Below, piece by piece: positions 33,123 to 45,004 of a stretch of DNA of 64,000 bases. The position numbers and the translations under genes were made by a program. The notes beneath the pieces were generated by a model. That model worked only from the letters and a program-made list of their open reading frames with translations. It was not told where the DNA came from and did not search any database. Positions within the stretch are counted from its first letter, which is position 1; the number at the start of each line of letters is the position of its first letter. Origin of the DNA: Termitomyces sp. T153 (taxonomy: Eukaryota; Basidiomycota; Agaricomycetes; Agaricales; Lyophyllaceae); contig JACKQL020000002.1 of assembly GCA_018296165.2 (NCBI GenBank), forward strand, positions 434,001 through 498,000. Reading direction: 5' to 3'.

Positions 33123-35422
33123 ATGCCACGCGCGGACAAAACAACGACATCCACCGCCTCCGCATCAAAACGAGCGCCAGTCAAGTCTTTACGGGGTGTC
33201 CCTCGAGCCAAATCAGGTTGCTATACATGCAGGATTCGACGTAAGGCACGTATTTCCCAAGTCGCGCTTGGTTCGCCCTTACCGACATCAAATCATCACA
33301 GAAATGCGACGAGCAACCCAATGAGCAAGGCAGATGTGCGACCTGTGTTCGTTTAAGGCTAGAGTGCCTTGGCTTTGGTGCAAAGCGTCCCGAGTGGCTG
33401 AGGGTGAGTTGCCCTACCAAGTGATCGATTGCCCAGTGCCACATTTAGCTGATCGTTCCTAATGCATAACCCAAGGCGAGTGGCACTCTTGCTGAGATTC
33501 GTGAAAGGATCAAGTTTTTCCTTGCGTCCCAAGGCATGGTCAAAGGATACTCCGGGACAGCACATCAGGGGTTTTCGTTTCAGGACTATGGTCAGCAATA
33601 TCATGCCACGGCTCCCACTACCTCTACAATCACGCCGTCCACGTCCAACAATGGTGGCTTTGTGCACCAGATGGATATACACGTTCCTTACAATCGTCCC
33701 GGTGAAAGTACAAGCACAAGCACAAGCAGTCCGCCTCAGCGTTTTAGGCCCATCTCATTTGGACGTGGGACCCAACATCTATTGAATCAAGATGACATGG
33801 TTCCCGAACGACCTCGCCCATCAACTTCTTATTTTCGATCAACAGCGGAAGACCCGTATGATCGTAGGTGCGAGGATTCAATGTCTGACCTCTCTTCTGA
33901 GGTATCGGAAGGGGATAAGGTCTGTGCTCAGGGTTTATTGTACACACTTTGTCAGCTCATTTATAACACTTCGCCAGATAGAACGATTGATTTCAAGGCT
34001 GGAAGACTTATTCGCGAATAAGAGCGAATACAAAACACTTCTATCATGCCGAGGACCAACTGCACAGAAGCTACTTGACATGTTCCAACGGGTACATTCC
34101 TAGTCGTTCCCGACCCGGGGATCCGCGGCTCACTGTCCATTTTAGCTTCTAGACGTCATGTACGACCCTCCACCACGATTTGAGCGACACTTGATCGTCG
34201 CCACACAAAAGCTCGCAACGAAATCAGGGTTATATCCAACGTGCCATGAACTAAGCGACACCGACATAACAATTTATAACATACCAGACTATTCTGGCGG
34301 CTTTTGTGACATTTTTAAGGGGGCTTTCCAGGGGAGCGTAGTATGCCTCAAGATGCTTCGGCTGGACAGGAGTACCGATTTGGAATACTTTCTCAAAGTA
34401 CACCATCCAAGCTTTCTTTGGGAATTGGAATGAATGACATCATTGACAGATCATCGCGAAGGAAACGATTCTTTGGGGCCAGTTACGCCATCCTAATGTT
34501 TTACCGTTTTATGGTGTTTTTCGGATTAAAAATCGGATATCATTTATCGCTCCGTGGATGGATTATGGTGACATTACTGCATTTTTGAAACGTCATAACG
34601 ACTCGAACCGCGCTGTGCTGGTGAGACATTTTCATTGCTGCTTCTCATGGTCTCTCACCGACGTCCGTAGTCATTCGACGTAGCACAGGGATTGCAGTTT
34701 CTTCATAAAAATGGGATTGTGCATGGCAATTTGAAGGGGGTAAGTTAATCATTATGTCGTTTAGCAGTATCTCATCGTGCTACAGACGAACATTCTCGTC
34801 AATCAGATGGGAAGGGCGTGCCTTGTGGACTTTGGACTCTCCATGATCATTGATACAATGAAAATTAATGCATATTCATCCGAGTCTTCTACAGGGGGTG
34901 CAGTACGGTGGCAAGCCCCGGAGCTTTTCGATCCCGAGAGGGACGATGTACGCAGCACGGAAGCAAGCGACATCTATGCATGGGCCTGTGTGGCTTACGA
35001 GGCACGTATATTTCACAAACATTCACGATGCAAACCTCCACTAATCACGACCGTCCACTACCCAGATCTTTACCGGTCAAATCCCCTTCGCACACCTAAA
35101 TCGCAACACGGTCATCATCACCAAAATCACCAGCGGCGAGCGCCCCGCGCGTCCACCCGATTCGAGTCCAAGCTGGGGCCTGTGGGGATTGACGGAAGAC
35201 ATCTGGATGTTGATTCGTACGTGCTGGCACGGTGATCCCGTGAGACGGCCGACGGTGGGTATGATTATAGAGCAGCTGGAGATGGCCCTCCCTGCAGGTA
35301 TGGAGATGGATATGAGGATTGGGTCAGTGTTATCGCCTGCAGTCTTTAGGGAGATGACGAGGAGGGGTGTGGATGACGATGAGTTGTGTGTAGAGAAGCT
35401 TGAGAGGTTGATAACTATGTGA
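33123..35422 (+). CDS. Zn2Cys6-TKL kinase fusion (K3), predicted pseudokinase
   Basis: Nine exons join into one 613-residue frame: 33123-33245, 33302-33403, 33476-33867, 33932-34091, 34146-34397, 34450-34620, 34671-34739, 34786-35001 and 35066-35422. Residues about 32-66 form a Zn2Cys6 cluster (CYTC-RIRRKKC-DEQPNEQGRC-ATC-VRLRLEC), then LAEIRERIKFFLASQGMVKG, a Ser/Thr/Pro-rich linker, the kinase-linker helix ITLRQIERLISRLEDLFANK and KLATKSGLYP, then the kinase: GGFCDIFKG, VCLKML, LRHPNVLPFYG, HGNLKGTNIL, VDFGLSM, GGAVRWQAPELF. The catalytic Asp is Asn (HGN), so it is probably inactive. Introns 1 and 8 use GC donors. The fusion depends on a 64 nt intron (33868-33931). An alternative is two adjacent genes, the kinase starting at ATG 33792 in another frame. 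Confidence 0.72.
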
Positions 35423-37299
35423 CATATGGTGAAGAAGGAATTTCGTTATTTCGGAGGTTGGTTTTCATTTCAGATCTATGTACAAAAAGGCATGATTTCG
35501 ACATCTCGGATATTCATAAACCCAGCAAGGTTTCTAAATCATCAACCTAACGAATGACCACTGCTTGAAGTCCTACCCATCATTGAGCGAAATGCAGTCG
35601 AAGGCAATGAAATATCTCTCTCTGAAGTTCACGAAACATGATCGGGAAGCTCTGAGTCAGTCAATCGATGATAAATTGTAAAGTCAGGCGTCCTTCGAAT
35701 TTTGTGAAATCCAGCAAGTTTTCATGAAAGGCCGAAAGTCGTCGGACCCACTGGGTCAGTCTCAGGAAGTCGTGCCTGCCGTTCCCAGATGGAAACTTGC
35801 CTTATATGGTAGCTCAACAAATGAGATGCGAAAACGGAACTTGGCTGTAAAAATCATCATGCTTTCTATATTATCCCCCAACGATGTGAAATCCATACTT
35901 CATAAGGTCACACATGCCCATGCGTCAATGTCGCTCGCTTCAGTACTACGCTTTTTCGCGTCGCCTTGGTGTCGAAAAGCTCTAGAGCTTGCCATCTGCC
36001 TGTACCTGGGCCTTTTGATGCTGCGAAAGAGTACAATGTCTACTATTTCTCCTTATCTGAGATAGAGGAGAGACCACAAACTCCAAGGCATGCTCTCCTG
36101 AATTTGTCTATCAGTATGCGGATTGTTGGTGACAATAAGCAACCCTGATATGATTCCATTGTTCATGTAAAGTTTCTGTCCGTAAGCCACATCCTCCGGA
36201 TATAATACAAGCAGAAAGGTCAAAGTAGGGAGTATGATGGGGTAGGAAATATTCGCCCAAATCACCGGTGCCCTCGAGAGGCAGGCATGCGACTTACCGG
36301 TGGTCACCGAAATTTTTCCTGTTTATGTATTCTCGGATCATTTCCTTTTTGTAATATTGCTTCCAATTTTCTAACTTGCGCTTTTCTTTCGACCTCGAAG
36401 CACGCCTGGGTAGGAGGCGGCTCCCAGCAGTAGTTTCGCTCACTAGAATGTGTTCAAAAACATTGTTGAAATTGTTAGAAACTACAAGGTGTGTTCACGG
36501 CTGTGATTAGGCGGGCCACCAAGTAAAGGGTAGCATTAAACTCTCAAGGATCCACAACCTAATTGCTTTTGCCTCGATAGACATGTTTCCTGACTTTTGA
36601 TGCGCGCTTGCCAACTTGCTAGCAAATATTCATTTCATTTATCAGTTGGAACTCTATCTCACCACAAGAACGTCCCTTGTCTGAAGTCGTATGAATTGAA
36701 TGCCAAGGCACTCGCAGCTCGCTCACAGAACAGCTTTCGATGGATCAACTATGTCTTGCGTCTCTATATGTATGACTATCCAGGAGACCCTTGTCCACGC
36801 AATCTGAGAAGTCCCTGGGTTGGAGGCACGTATTACTGAAAGTGTTATCTCTTCCTCTCCGAGCCTCGGCCTGTACCACGTGGAAGGCGGTCACTATATC
36901 GAATTTCTTTCTTCAACATGAAGCCTCGTCCTCTATCTCTATGATCAAGGATTTTGTATCATCTTCAGCAAATTCCTGAGACTGGATGTAAAACTCACAG
37001 GTGACACTTTACACACAGCAGTCCTTTCCACCACTACTCAATTGAGAGCACTGATGCTGAATACATCAAGGGCCACAATATCACCCATCACATCAAAATT
37101 AAACTTGGCATCAACTGGGACATGGAGTTGGAATGGAGACATCTTTATACAGGCAGAACTTGCCTTAGAAACTGATGGGATCGAGTGCTACATGAGTGCA
37201 GGAGCAATAGAGGGCAACCAAAGTTGTGAATGGGTGGAGAAGTTTATGTGTTTAGACAGGAAGAGTTTTCAGCATACATTTCCAGTGTGTTTTGAATAA
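35423..37299. other. Intergenic, unrecognised open frames
   Basis: Frames at 35724-36065 (113 codons) and 37042-37299 (85 codons) have no motif I know. From about 36990 CG dinucleotides become rare, marking the approach of the CACTA relic. Confidence 0.45.
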
Positions 37300-40200
37300 G
37301 ACAATAGATTAACTCCGTCCATCCATTGCCAGTGAATAGTTACCGAATACTTGCAAATAGCACTGGATTATGGCCAGACATACATGGGTGTCTTGTAGGC
37401 CTAGGAGGAGCTCGAGGCAGGCAGCAAAAGTTTCAAATTTGTAATACTTTCAAGTTGCTGCCATGACAACATATGCAGCCAGCCCATAGGGAAATGCAGT
37501 GATCTCTATACTCTTACCTTGACATCATTGCTGATCCAAGTTCTTCTTGTTTGTTTTTCATCATTGAAGACACTGTGTGCAATTTGGCTCTTTGCCAGCT
37601 GTACATGACCCCACCGTCACACAACAGATACATCAAATGACTCTGAGATCACAACATGTTCAGTATTGCTCTGCAATGCACAGGCAACTTTGTCCTGACA
37701 AAACAATAGAGTTGGGTGACCATCAGGAGGTGGTGCAGTAGCTGATTGTGATTTTGTCTTCATAAAATTAAGATCAGGACATAAGTTAACAAGTGCATTG
37801 ATTTGACAACAGAGTAGAGCTCAATAGAAAAGGTTGGCAAATTGGTTAGAAGGTTGTTGGATCTCCTTTCCAAGGCTACCACTTGTTCTCTCCATAGTGT
37901 ATTGTGGGAAATATGCTCCAGGTCCCATACAGAGTGTCTCAGTTGCTGAATGAACTAGTGTGTGTATAGATGGTCAGCACACTTGAAGGCGATCAGCTTG
38001 ATGTTAATAAAGATTCTCATAACTCCTCAATGAACTGAATAACAAAGGAGTGTCCTTCACCAATCTGGTGTCCAGTAATGCACCACTGAACAAAGATCTG
38101 AATAGCTGCCACTAGCTTGCAAAAATTCTTCCAATATTGATGTGGAAGTATGACTCAGAAAAAAGCAGGGCCAAGTCTATAGATGTAAAGGAACCACTCA
38201 GTAGCCTTGTAGCCACTAGATATTTTCTCAGCTGGGTTGCAAGAATTTTGGTGAAAAGATGAGGGAAAGTATTTAGTAGCGTTTTCTACAAGCTTTCCAT
38301 ATTCTGTCCAGACATCTCCAACAAGAGTAGCCTATTCCCAATGGTCATCAATTGAATGCTTTGATGTGCCACACCATAGAGAAATCAATAGTTCTGGAAG
38401 ATTAAGTGATGTCAGGTGCATCAAAGCTTGAGGAAAGCAATGGGGAACAGGGAGTGAATATTCTGGAACAAGACCACTCAGGAGGCTAGGTTTACTGAGA
38501 CCAGTAGCTTTGCAATTATGCTCATATGCAGCTTGGTCTTCTGAGCTAATGAGAGTGCATATATTTTCCCTGTAAGTTTCAACAAAAAGAGGCTGGAGTT
38601 CTCAGATATTGATATCTGGATGGTTACAATCCTGGACAGTATAACCATTGGGCTTGAGATGTACAGCAAAGTAGTGCCCACTATTTGGTTTATGCTGCCC
38701 TTCTATGTCACAGCCAAGACAACAACCTTGTGCTCCATGGTGACCAACACAGCCATCTAGTTAAGTGATTCCAACAGCATCAGCTGTTCCAAGAGCAAAC
38801 AATATATGAGAGTAAATAAAGCCCTATGTTTTAGAATCCCAGACTTTTAATCCACAACCACCATTTTCATGCTGGAGAGCTGACAAATGATGGAGGCCCC
38901 AAAAAGTAAAGGAGTCAATGATTTTGGGTTTATTAGGTCATGGTATAGTCATCCATGGAAATATTTTTCTCTCTTTGAAGCAAATGTCAGGTGAGTAGTT
39001 CTCAACCTTCCAAATAGCTATCCAACAGTCAAATTTCTTGTTCTGGTACAGCTGCACACCATCAATAGAGAGTGATATCAAAGTGTCTGCACTAATGATC
39101 TGGATACATTCAGCAAACTCAATGAAGTCACTGCCACAGAAAATATCATCATAGATCATGTTGCCATCATCATCAAGACTGTCAAGTTGTGCAAGAATTT
39201 CCTGGATTTTTTCTTCAAGATAACACATCTCTTGGGCACCCCCTATTGAACAATGCAATGTTTGAATCTGTGCGCCAAGAGGAATGGTGCAGACCTGCTG
39301 TCATGGTACCTTCTTGCCATGTTTAGCAAGTTGGTCAAGATTATAGCGAGGCTCATTGCAGAACTGCACATTTCAAGTTCAGCAAAGGGACCAGTGAAAG
39401 CATGGCATGAGTCTATACACATGTCATCTGCAATTGAGACTATGCCACTGATACTGGCAACCAGCTTTTTCACATTGTGGAAGGTGAGCATCTCACTGTT
39501 AGGATAATGTCAAAGAATGGCAGCATGACACTGATTGTATGTTGACTTGTTAGCATTTGTGGAGGCAAAGATCTCAAGAGAAAGCTGATCATCAGGTTCT
39601 GGAATAGTTATAGGTCCTGCAATAGGGTTTTGGAGATGGTCAATTGTATCCTGATCAAGCTTTCCATTATCAAGGGTGGCATTTTGTATCAAGTGGATGT
39701 ACTCTTTGCTGATGCAAAGGCTTTCAATGTGAGCTTCAGGCAATTCCTTGTCATCTTCAATAACTGAGGGAAGTGTACTATCCTGGTCAACCTCTGGATG
39801 GTAGGCATCCAAGACACCCTGCACAAACACCTGAGCAGTAGTAACATTGTAATCATCAGATTCATCACCAAGGGTACCTGGAACAGACTCGGAGCCACTG
39901 TCATCATCTTCTTCTTGATTTTTGGGCACTTGTCTGATATCTTCTTTATGCAAATGATTTCCTGAGCTTGTTTCATAGGTCTCATAGGTGTTGTCATCAT
40001 CACAGAGGGATTTCTCTGGAGGTGCTATGAAATGTGCCTGATGTTGGGTCTGGTTGCCAGTTGTGTTTACATCCTCATTGTCACTAGGTGAAAGCTGGAA
40101 TGTAAGAAATATTATTACTGCTACCTTACAAGCCATTGATATTCAGTTTATTGTTACTCACCATGCGAGCCCGTTTGCGTTGTGAACCAGATTCCGTTCC

Positions 40201-40450
40201 AACGCTCTCTCTATCCAAGTCAACATTGTTATCAATCTCTGTGCTATTGCACCCACTTTTCCCAGCTTCAGATTGTCGTCCTGTCTCACGGAGCCAGCTA
40301 GAATAAGAGTATTCCATGCGAGTCGGCTGGTAGTATCTAGGGCGATCACGATGATTGCAGGCTGTTTTGGTCTACACTTGAGCTCCACGGCAGATCTCAC
40401 AATCACAGTGCGTCGTTTTTGAGCCCGCCATAGCAAAGTGCCCGATGGTA
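37300..40450 (-). mobile_element. CACTA/Tnp2-type transposon relic
   Basis: Decayed transposase gene on the minus strand, in the style of the large Tnp2-like family of mushroom genomes. It opens near 40420 with CEICRGAQV, then TACNHRDR (a Cys-x2-Cys N-terminal motif), a stop, and an acidic region (39510-40136) rich in Asp/Glu. Next is the core LISLSIDGVQLYQNKKFDCW with IAIWKVENYSPDICFKE (38938-39258), where relatives have DGAQLYxNKxSDCWIYIW. Later blocks are TEYGKLVENATKYFPSSFH (about 38270) and FPQYTMERTSGSLGKEIQQP (about 37880). Frameshifts and stops separate every block. Ends were not found, and CpG is depleted over most of the length. Confidence 0.78.
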
Positions 40451-41061
40451 GTGATAACGAAAAGACGCTAGGCTCAATCGTGCCGAATGCACAAGCTGCC
40501 CACAACGTTTCCCAATTTAGATTGATCACACGCACTCTCAATGTTCCAAATTTAAATTCATCTAACATTTTTCGGACCGGTCAGATTGTGCCAGACAGAA
40601 CCAGAAAAATAACCCCTGATTCAGATCTCCCCAGATCCCGTTTCCACTGGGCTTGAAGCATTGATCGATAATCCCTCCTTCCAACCTCTTCTTGAACAAG
40701 CAACAGCAGAATAAGATGCGATGGACCTAGTTTTAAAGGGAACAGAGGAGCAGGGACCTGTATTTCTGCTTCTATCACCAGTTATTCTTAAACGAAAAAG
40801 ATATCAGACATCAAGTTCAAAACGTTGAAGTGACCTGGCCGATTATTTCTTCAGTTAAAAGCAACTTGAAGGACGAAACTCAATTTCATAGTTCTTAACG
40901 AAAAGTTAAAGTATAAAACAGTACTCGGTATTTTTCAGAAATGTCAGATTGAATTTAGAGATGATGAAAATGCTTTTGAAGTATTAAATAGATTCCCCCG
41001 TTTACTAGTTCAAATACAGATAGATAGGGTATCACAATTTCTGGACGTTTCTCGGAATAAT
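40451..41061. other. Intergenic, no feature seen
   Basis: AT-rich spacer between the CACTA relic and the 3' end of kinase K4. Nothing recognised. Confidence 0.5.
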
Positions 41062-42719
41062 TTATAAACGATCAATAATCTCCTGTATTGTCGGGCGTTC
41101 TGCAGGTCGAGAACGCCAGCAAGCCTCCATAAGAGACCACTTATCTTCCGTCAATCCCCACTTGGTCCAGCTGTCGCTTGTTTTTATGGGCCGTGGTGGT
41201 CGCTTTCCTTCGACAATCTTCATTTCTACAGTCAGGTCATTCTTGAAGCACGCAAAGGGAATCTGGCCAGTGTAAATCTACTAGTTTTAGACAACACCAA
41301 CAAATACTATAACCGAGGGAATTTACAAACCTCGAAACAGACCAGTCCGAACGCATACACATCGATGGCTTTGAAGTCGTGCGCCACACAAACACGTTCA
41401 GAGTTATGAAGTTCCGCGCTACGCTCAGAATCAAAAAGTTCCGGAGCCTGCCACCTGATTGTGCCCCCACAAAGCGCCGACGAGAGAAACGGAGCATCGT
41501 TCAAGGCGAAAGAAGCCCCAAAATCTGCGATGACCGCGTGTCCCTTCTCATCCACAAGAATATTTTTCTGTAGGCACCAAAACATCAGTACTTGTGATTA
41601 AAAGTCAGCCGAGGATAAAAAGAGGAACTGACTCCTTTCAAATCCCTGTGCACGATTCCGTTTTTGTGGAGGTAGTTCAGTCCCTGAGCTACATCAGTCA
41701 CCTGCAGGATCAAAGTTAAGATGCAACTCTTTTTTACTCTGAGTAGGTTCAACTCACGAGTTGACAGCGGTTTGAAGTCTGATTATGTTTTAGGTATTCG
41801 ATGATATCTCCGTTCTCCATCCACGGGGCGATAAGGAGGATCTGATTTCTAATTGGGTCGCGGTAGATACCGTAGAATGGGAGAATATTTGGATGATCTA
41901 ACCACCGCCAAAGAAACATTTCGTTGATGACAGACTGTGGATATGATCCATCAGACCAACCCAGGCTTTGATCAATGCTTCATACCTCCAAATAATGGGC
42001 TGTATTGGCGTTTTTGTATTGTCTGATAAACTTAGCACATAATGGGCGACCATTATGACGACCTTGGTGAATATTGGCGGAACCTCCAAAGCATTCGACG
42101 GCTTCAGAAACCGTCACGTTGCCGAGGTAGTAGGAGTCTGGATACAGTCCTGATGATACGGCAAGTTTTTTTGCCATTATTCTTAGTCTAAGCTGCAGCT
42201 CGGAGGTCATAGAGTCAGTGGTGTCCAGGTGCTAAAGAGAGAGATCAATTGTTCGCGTACGGGAACGGACTGAGGATATACGAAGCAAACGCACCAACTG
42301 AAAGAGGTTCAGCAGGCTCTGAGCATTCCGATCTCGACATCTTAAAAGGCTTTCTGATTGTTGTGGATCATTTAGAACAATTTGTAGCAACTGGTGAAAT
42401 AGCATATCAATTCAGTATGATATGCGACTTTATTCTGTGTCATTTCACGAACCTCGTCGGTGGAACTGAGTATTTGTGGGCCATTAGAGCTGTGAGAGGC
42501 TGATATTAGCCGGCTCAAAGCATTTGGGGAGGACTCGTCGGCAGATGGAGGGGGAACCCGCGCGATTTTCTGTGTCAAGAATCCCCAACAATCCAAAAAT
42601 CGCCGCACGAGGGCCTCAAAGTGCCAATAGAGTGGTAACAGAGAGTTTGCATACAAGCGTGTAATATCGAATGTGGGAGTTGTCTTTGTATGGATCTTAG
42701 TCGGAAGAGGAGAAGGCAT
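41062..42719 (-). CDS. TKL-type protein kinase (K4) with canonical HRD
   Basis: Stop TAA at 41062-41064. N-terminal exon from 42719 (MPSPLPTKIHTKTTPTFD, then WHFEALVRRFLDCWGFL) spliced in phase 0 to LLQIVLNDPQQSESLLRCRD and AQSLLNLFQL, the linker helices of the family, then SELQLRLRIMAKKLAVSSGL. Kinase: GGSANIHQG, LCAKFI, LDHPNILPFYG, catalytic loop HRDLKG followed by KNILVDEKG, IADFGASF, GGTIRWQAPELFD, then WSLMEACWRSRPAERPTIQE. It is the only kinase here with a textbook HRD, and looks active. About eight exons, all junctions in frame. Translation might begin further upstream (ATG 42850), giving a different N-terminal module. Confidence 0.8.
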
Positions 42720-43908
42720 ACTTCCGGCGAGTAGAGAAAAATGACTTCCATGTTTTTAAATCCAATTCCCGCAACAGCACCACTGGAGTAACAGCCTTGC
42801 ACACCACTGTACAGCTCCTTCACACCTGCTAAGTGAGGGAAAGTCGACAAGTATCAATCACAGAACTGCAAACAGGTTACTTGGGTTCACTTGTTGGCCG
42901 CTGACTCAGCATCGGCCGGGCTCGAGCCGATATCGGCCAGACAACGGCATAATGTTTCAAATAGCGAGTCGGTATGCATTCGCCATCTCGCCACGGAATA
43001 TTCATCAGGTTTTCACGCCAGCAGCCTCTCCGCACTAGCGATATGTTTGTTTGAGAGTGACGGAAGTGATGGGGTCTAAATGGACAACCCGATTGCAGCC
43101 CCCGATCTTGAGCTGTCGCGCCGTTGACTTAATCGGAGGTTTTAAGTAAGAGGCGTCATCGACGACGACGCTACCACCGGTTCTATTCCCTGCAACCCTC
43201 CTTGTACTACTGCTCCCTCGGCTCCTTTCTTCAGGAGCTCTATGATCATGATATTAGCAAGTCAGCAAGCAGCAGCAGTGGCACACCCATTGTGCAGCGA
43301 TAAGTATTCCGAGTCCCAACCTCACGAGTATCATATGGTCCGTCGCGCGACAGTCTCTGGGACTCATTTATGTATGTCACGAACACGACGATAGCATTCC
43401 ATGCAGCAGTATTCTCCCTTCACGAGGAATTATGAGTATTTGGTCCAGATGGTCGATCTGAGTATGGATTGAGTGATTTTATCAAGTTCCCACGACCCAC
43501 GAGTATCTCCGGGGAGAATAAAGAAGTACCTGGTTTCATCCTTGCACAGCTATAGGTGTACTATCTGGAAATAACCTTCCATATATATATAAGATGTATG
43601 AAGCACCGTGTTAGCGGCCCTCTGTCTTTCCTTCTTATGCCCTCTGGTGCTTTTCTCGCAAATGCATCGTACAATATTAAGAACTTCATCTGGCATGCGA
43701 AGGTATCCTTGATCTTGAGTTATCTCATACTACTGGTCTTGCTGAGACACACCTCAGCATGAAGAACCATGTATTTCGCCGACCCTTGAGACCTCTACTT
43801 TCGCTTGTACTTCGTGTCAGCGTCAACAGCTGCAGGGGACCCGGTCTGCGGACAAGGTTTGGCTTGAAGCAGAAGGATGAACAAATCATTCACACCACGT
43901 AGGACTAT
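42720..43908. other. Divergent spacer between kinases K4 and K6
   Basis: Upstream regions of K4 (minus) and K6 (plus). A possible extra K4 exon lies at 42720-42850 (FPHLAGVKELYSGVQGCY). No homolog of the family linker is seen upstream of K6. Confidence 0.45.
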
Positions 43909-45004
43909 ATGACAGACAAACCTAGACTCTCGGATCATCGCACGAATCCTTCTAATCTGACGGACGTCACTATTTCCGACATGCCGCTATGTTCTGGTCG
44001 GTTTTTCGACATCTACGTGGGAGAATGGAGTGGCCGCTCAGTATGCTTCAAAGTTGTCAGATTGCCCCGTGTGTCGGTACGGAGTGTCGATCAATAACGT
44101 TCATATTGTCAATTTATGACGATCGTACAGTCTATAAAAATCTCTTCAAGTGAAGTTGATCGCTGGCGTCAACTTAGTCACCCCAACATCCTTCCGTTCT
44201 ACGGCATATACCAGAACGATAAACAAGTTTCCCTTGCCAGTCCTTGGATGAAGAAAGGGGATATTACTGAATATTTGAAGCATGACCAGACCTCTGACCG
44301 GGTCCACTTCGTGAGTTGAGCCGGCTTGAATCTGTAGATTCCGGTTTTGATATTTTGACCCTGGCCTGCAGTTTGACGATGTAGCCCAGGGGCTGAAGTA
44401 TCTGCACGAGAATGGAATTGTACATGGCGATCTGAAGGGGGTGAGTTTCGTGCGATCTTGCACTGATAGTCTGCATTGATTTTTCCAACAACAATAGAAA
44501 AACGTTCTCGTGAACGAGGATGGTCGTGCAATCCTTGCAGACTTTGGTACATCTTCTGTTATAGATGCCGATGTTCTCGCAAGGGTATCGTCCCCCTCGT
44601 CGGTGTCTCAGGGTACCGCAAGATGGCGTGCTCCTGAAACTTTCAATTTCGAAGGCGACGATGAGTTACCAGATACTACGGCGAGTGATGTGTACGCTTT
44701 TGCGATGGTTGCCTATGAAGTACGTCTATCATTCACTGTAACAGTACCATCTAAAAACATACAGATTTTTGCCAATCAACTGCCTTTTCCGCAATTCAGG
44801 GTTGACATAAGCATCATGAGAGCGGTTGTTGAGGGGGAACGACCATCGCGACCACCCGCAGACAGTACCAGCTGGAGCATATGGGGACTGACTGATCAGA
44901 TATGGTCTCTTATGGAAGCTTGTTGGCTTTCGCAATCTGAGCAACGGCCAGCAATGCAAGACGTGATTGGTCGTTTAGGCCCTTCAGATTGCAGAAATGC
45001 GTGA
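43909..45004 (+). CDS. TKL-type protein kinase (K6), shortened N-terminus
   Basis: Starts MTDKPRLSDHRTN, then LTDVTISDMPLCSGRFFDIY: the glycine loop is degenerate (CSGRFFDIYVG). VCFKVV keeps the Lys, then LSHPNILPFYGIYQ, catalytic loop HGDLKGKNVLVN, ADFGTSS, QGTARWRAPETF, VYAFAMVAYE, and IWSLMEACWLSQSEQRP before TGA 45002. Introns near 44076-44130, 44311-44371, 44441-44498 and 44720-44765 are in frame. The family linker (LLDxLQ and KSGLYP motifs) is missing at the N-terminus, so the gene is either 5'-truncated or has undetected upstream exons. It probably binds ATP weakly, given the glycine-loop changes. Confidence 0.75.

Noticed and set aside
35724..36065. 113-codon plus-strand frame after K3
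   Set aside because: Not recognisable. It has a possible hydrophobic stretch but no supporting features, so it was kept only as an intergenic note.
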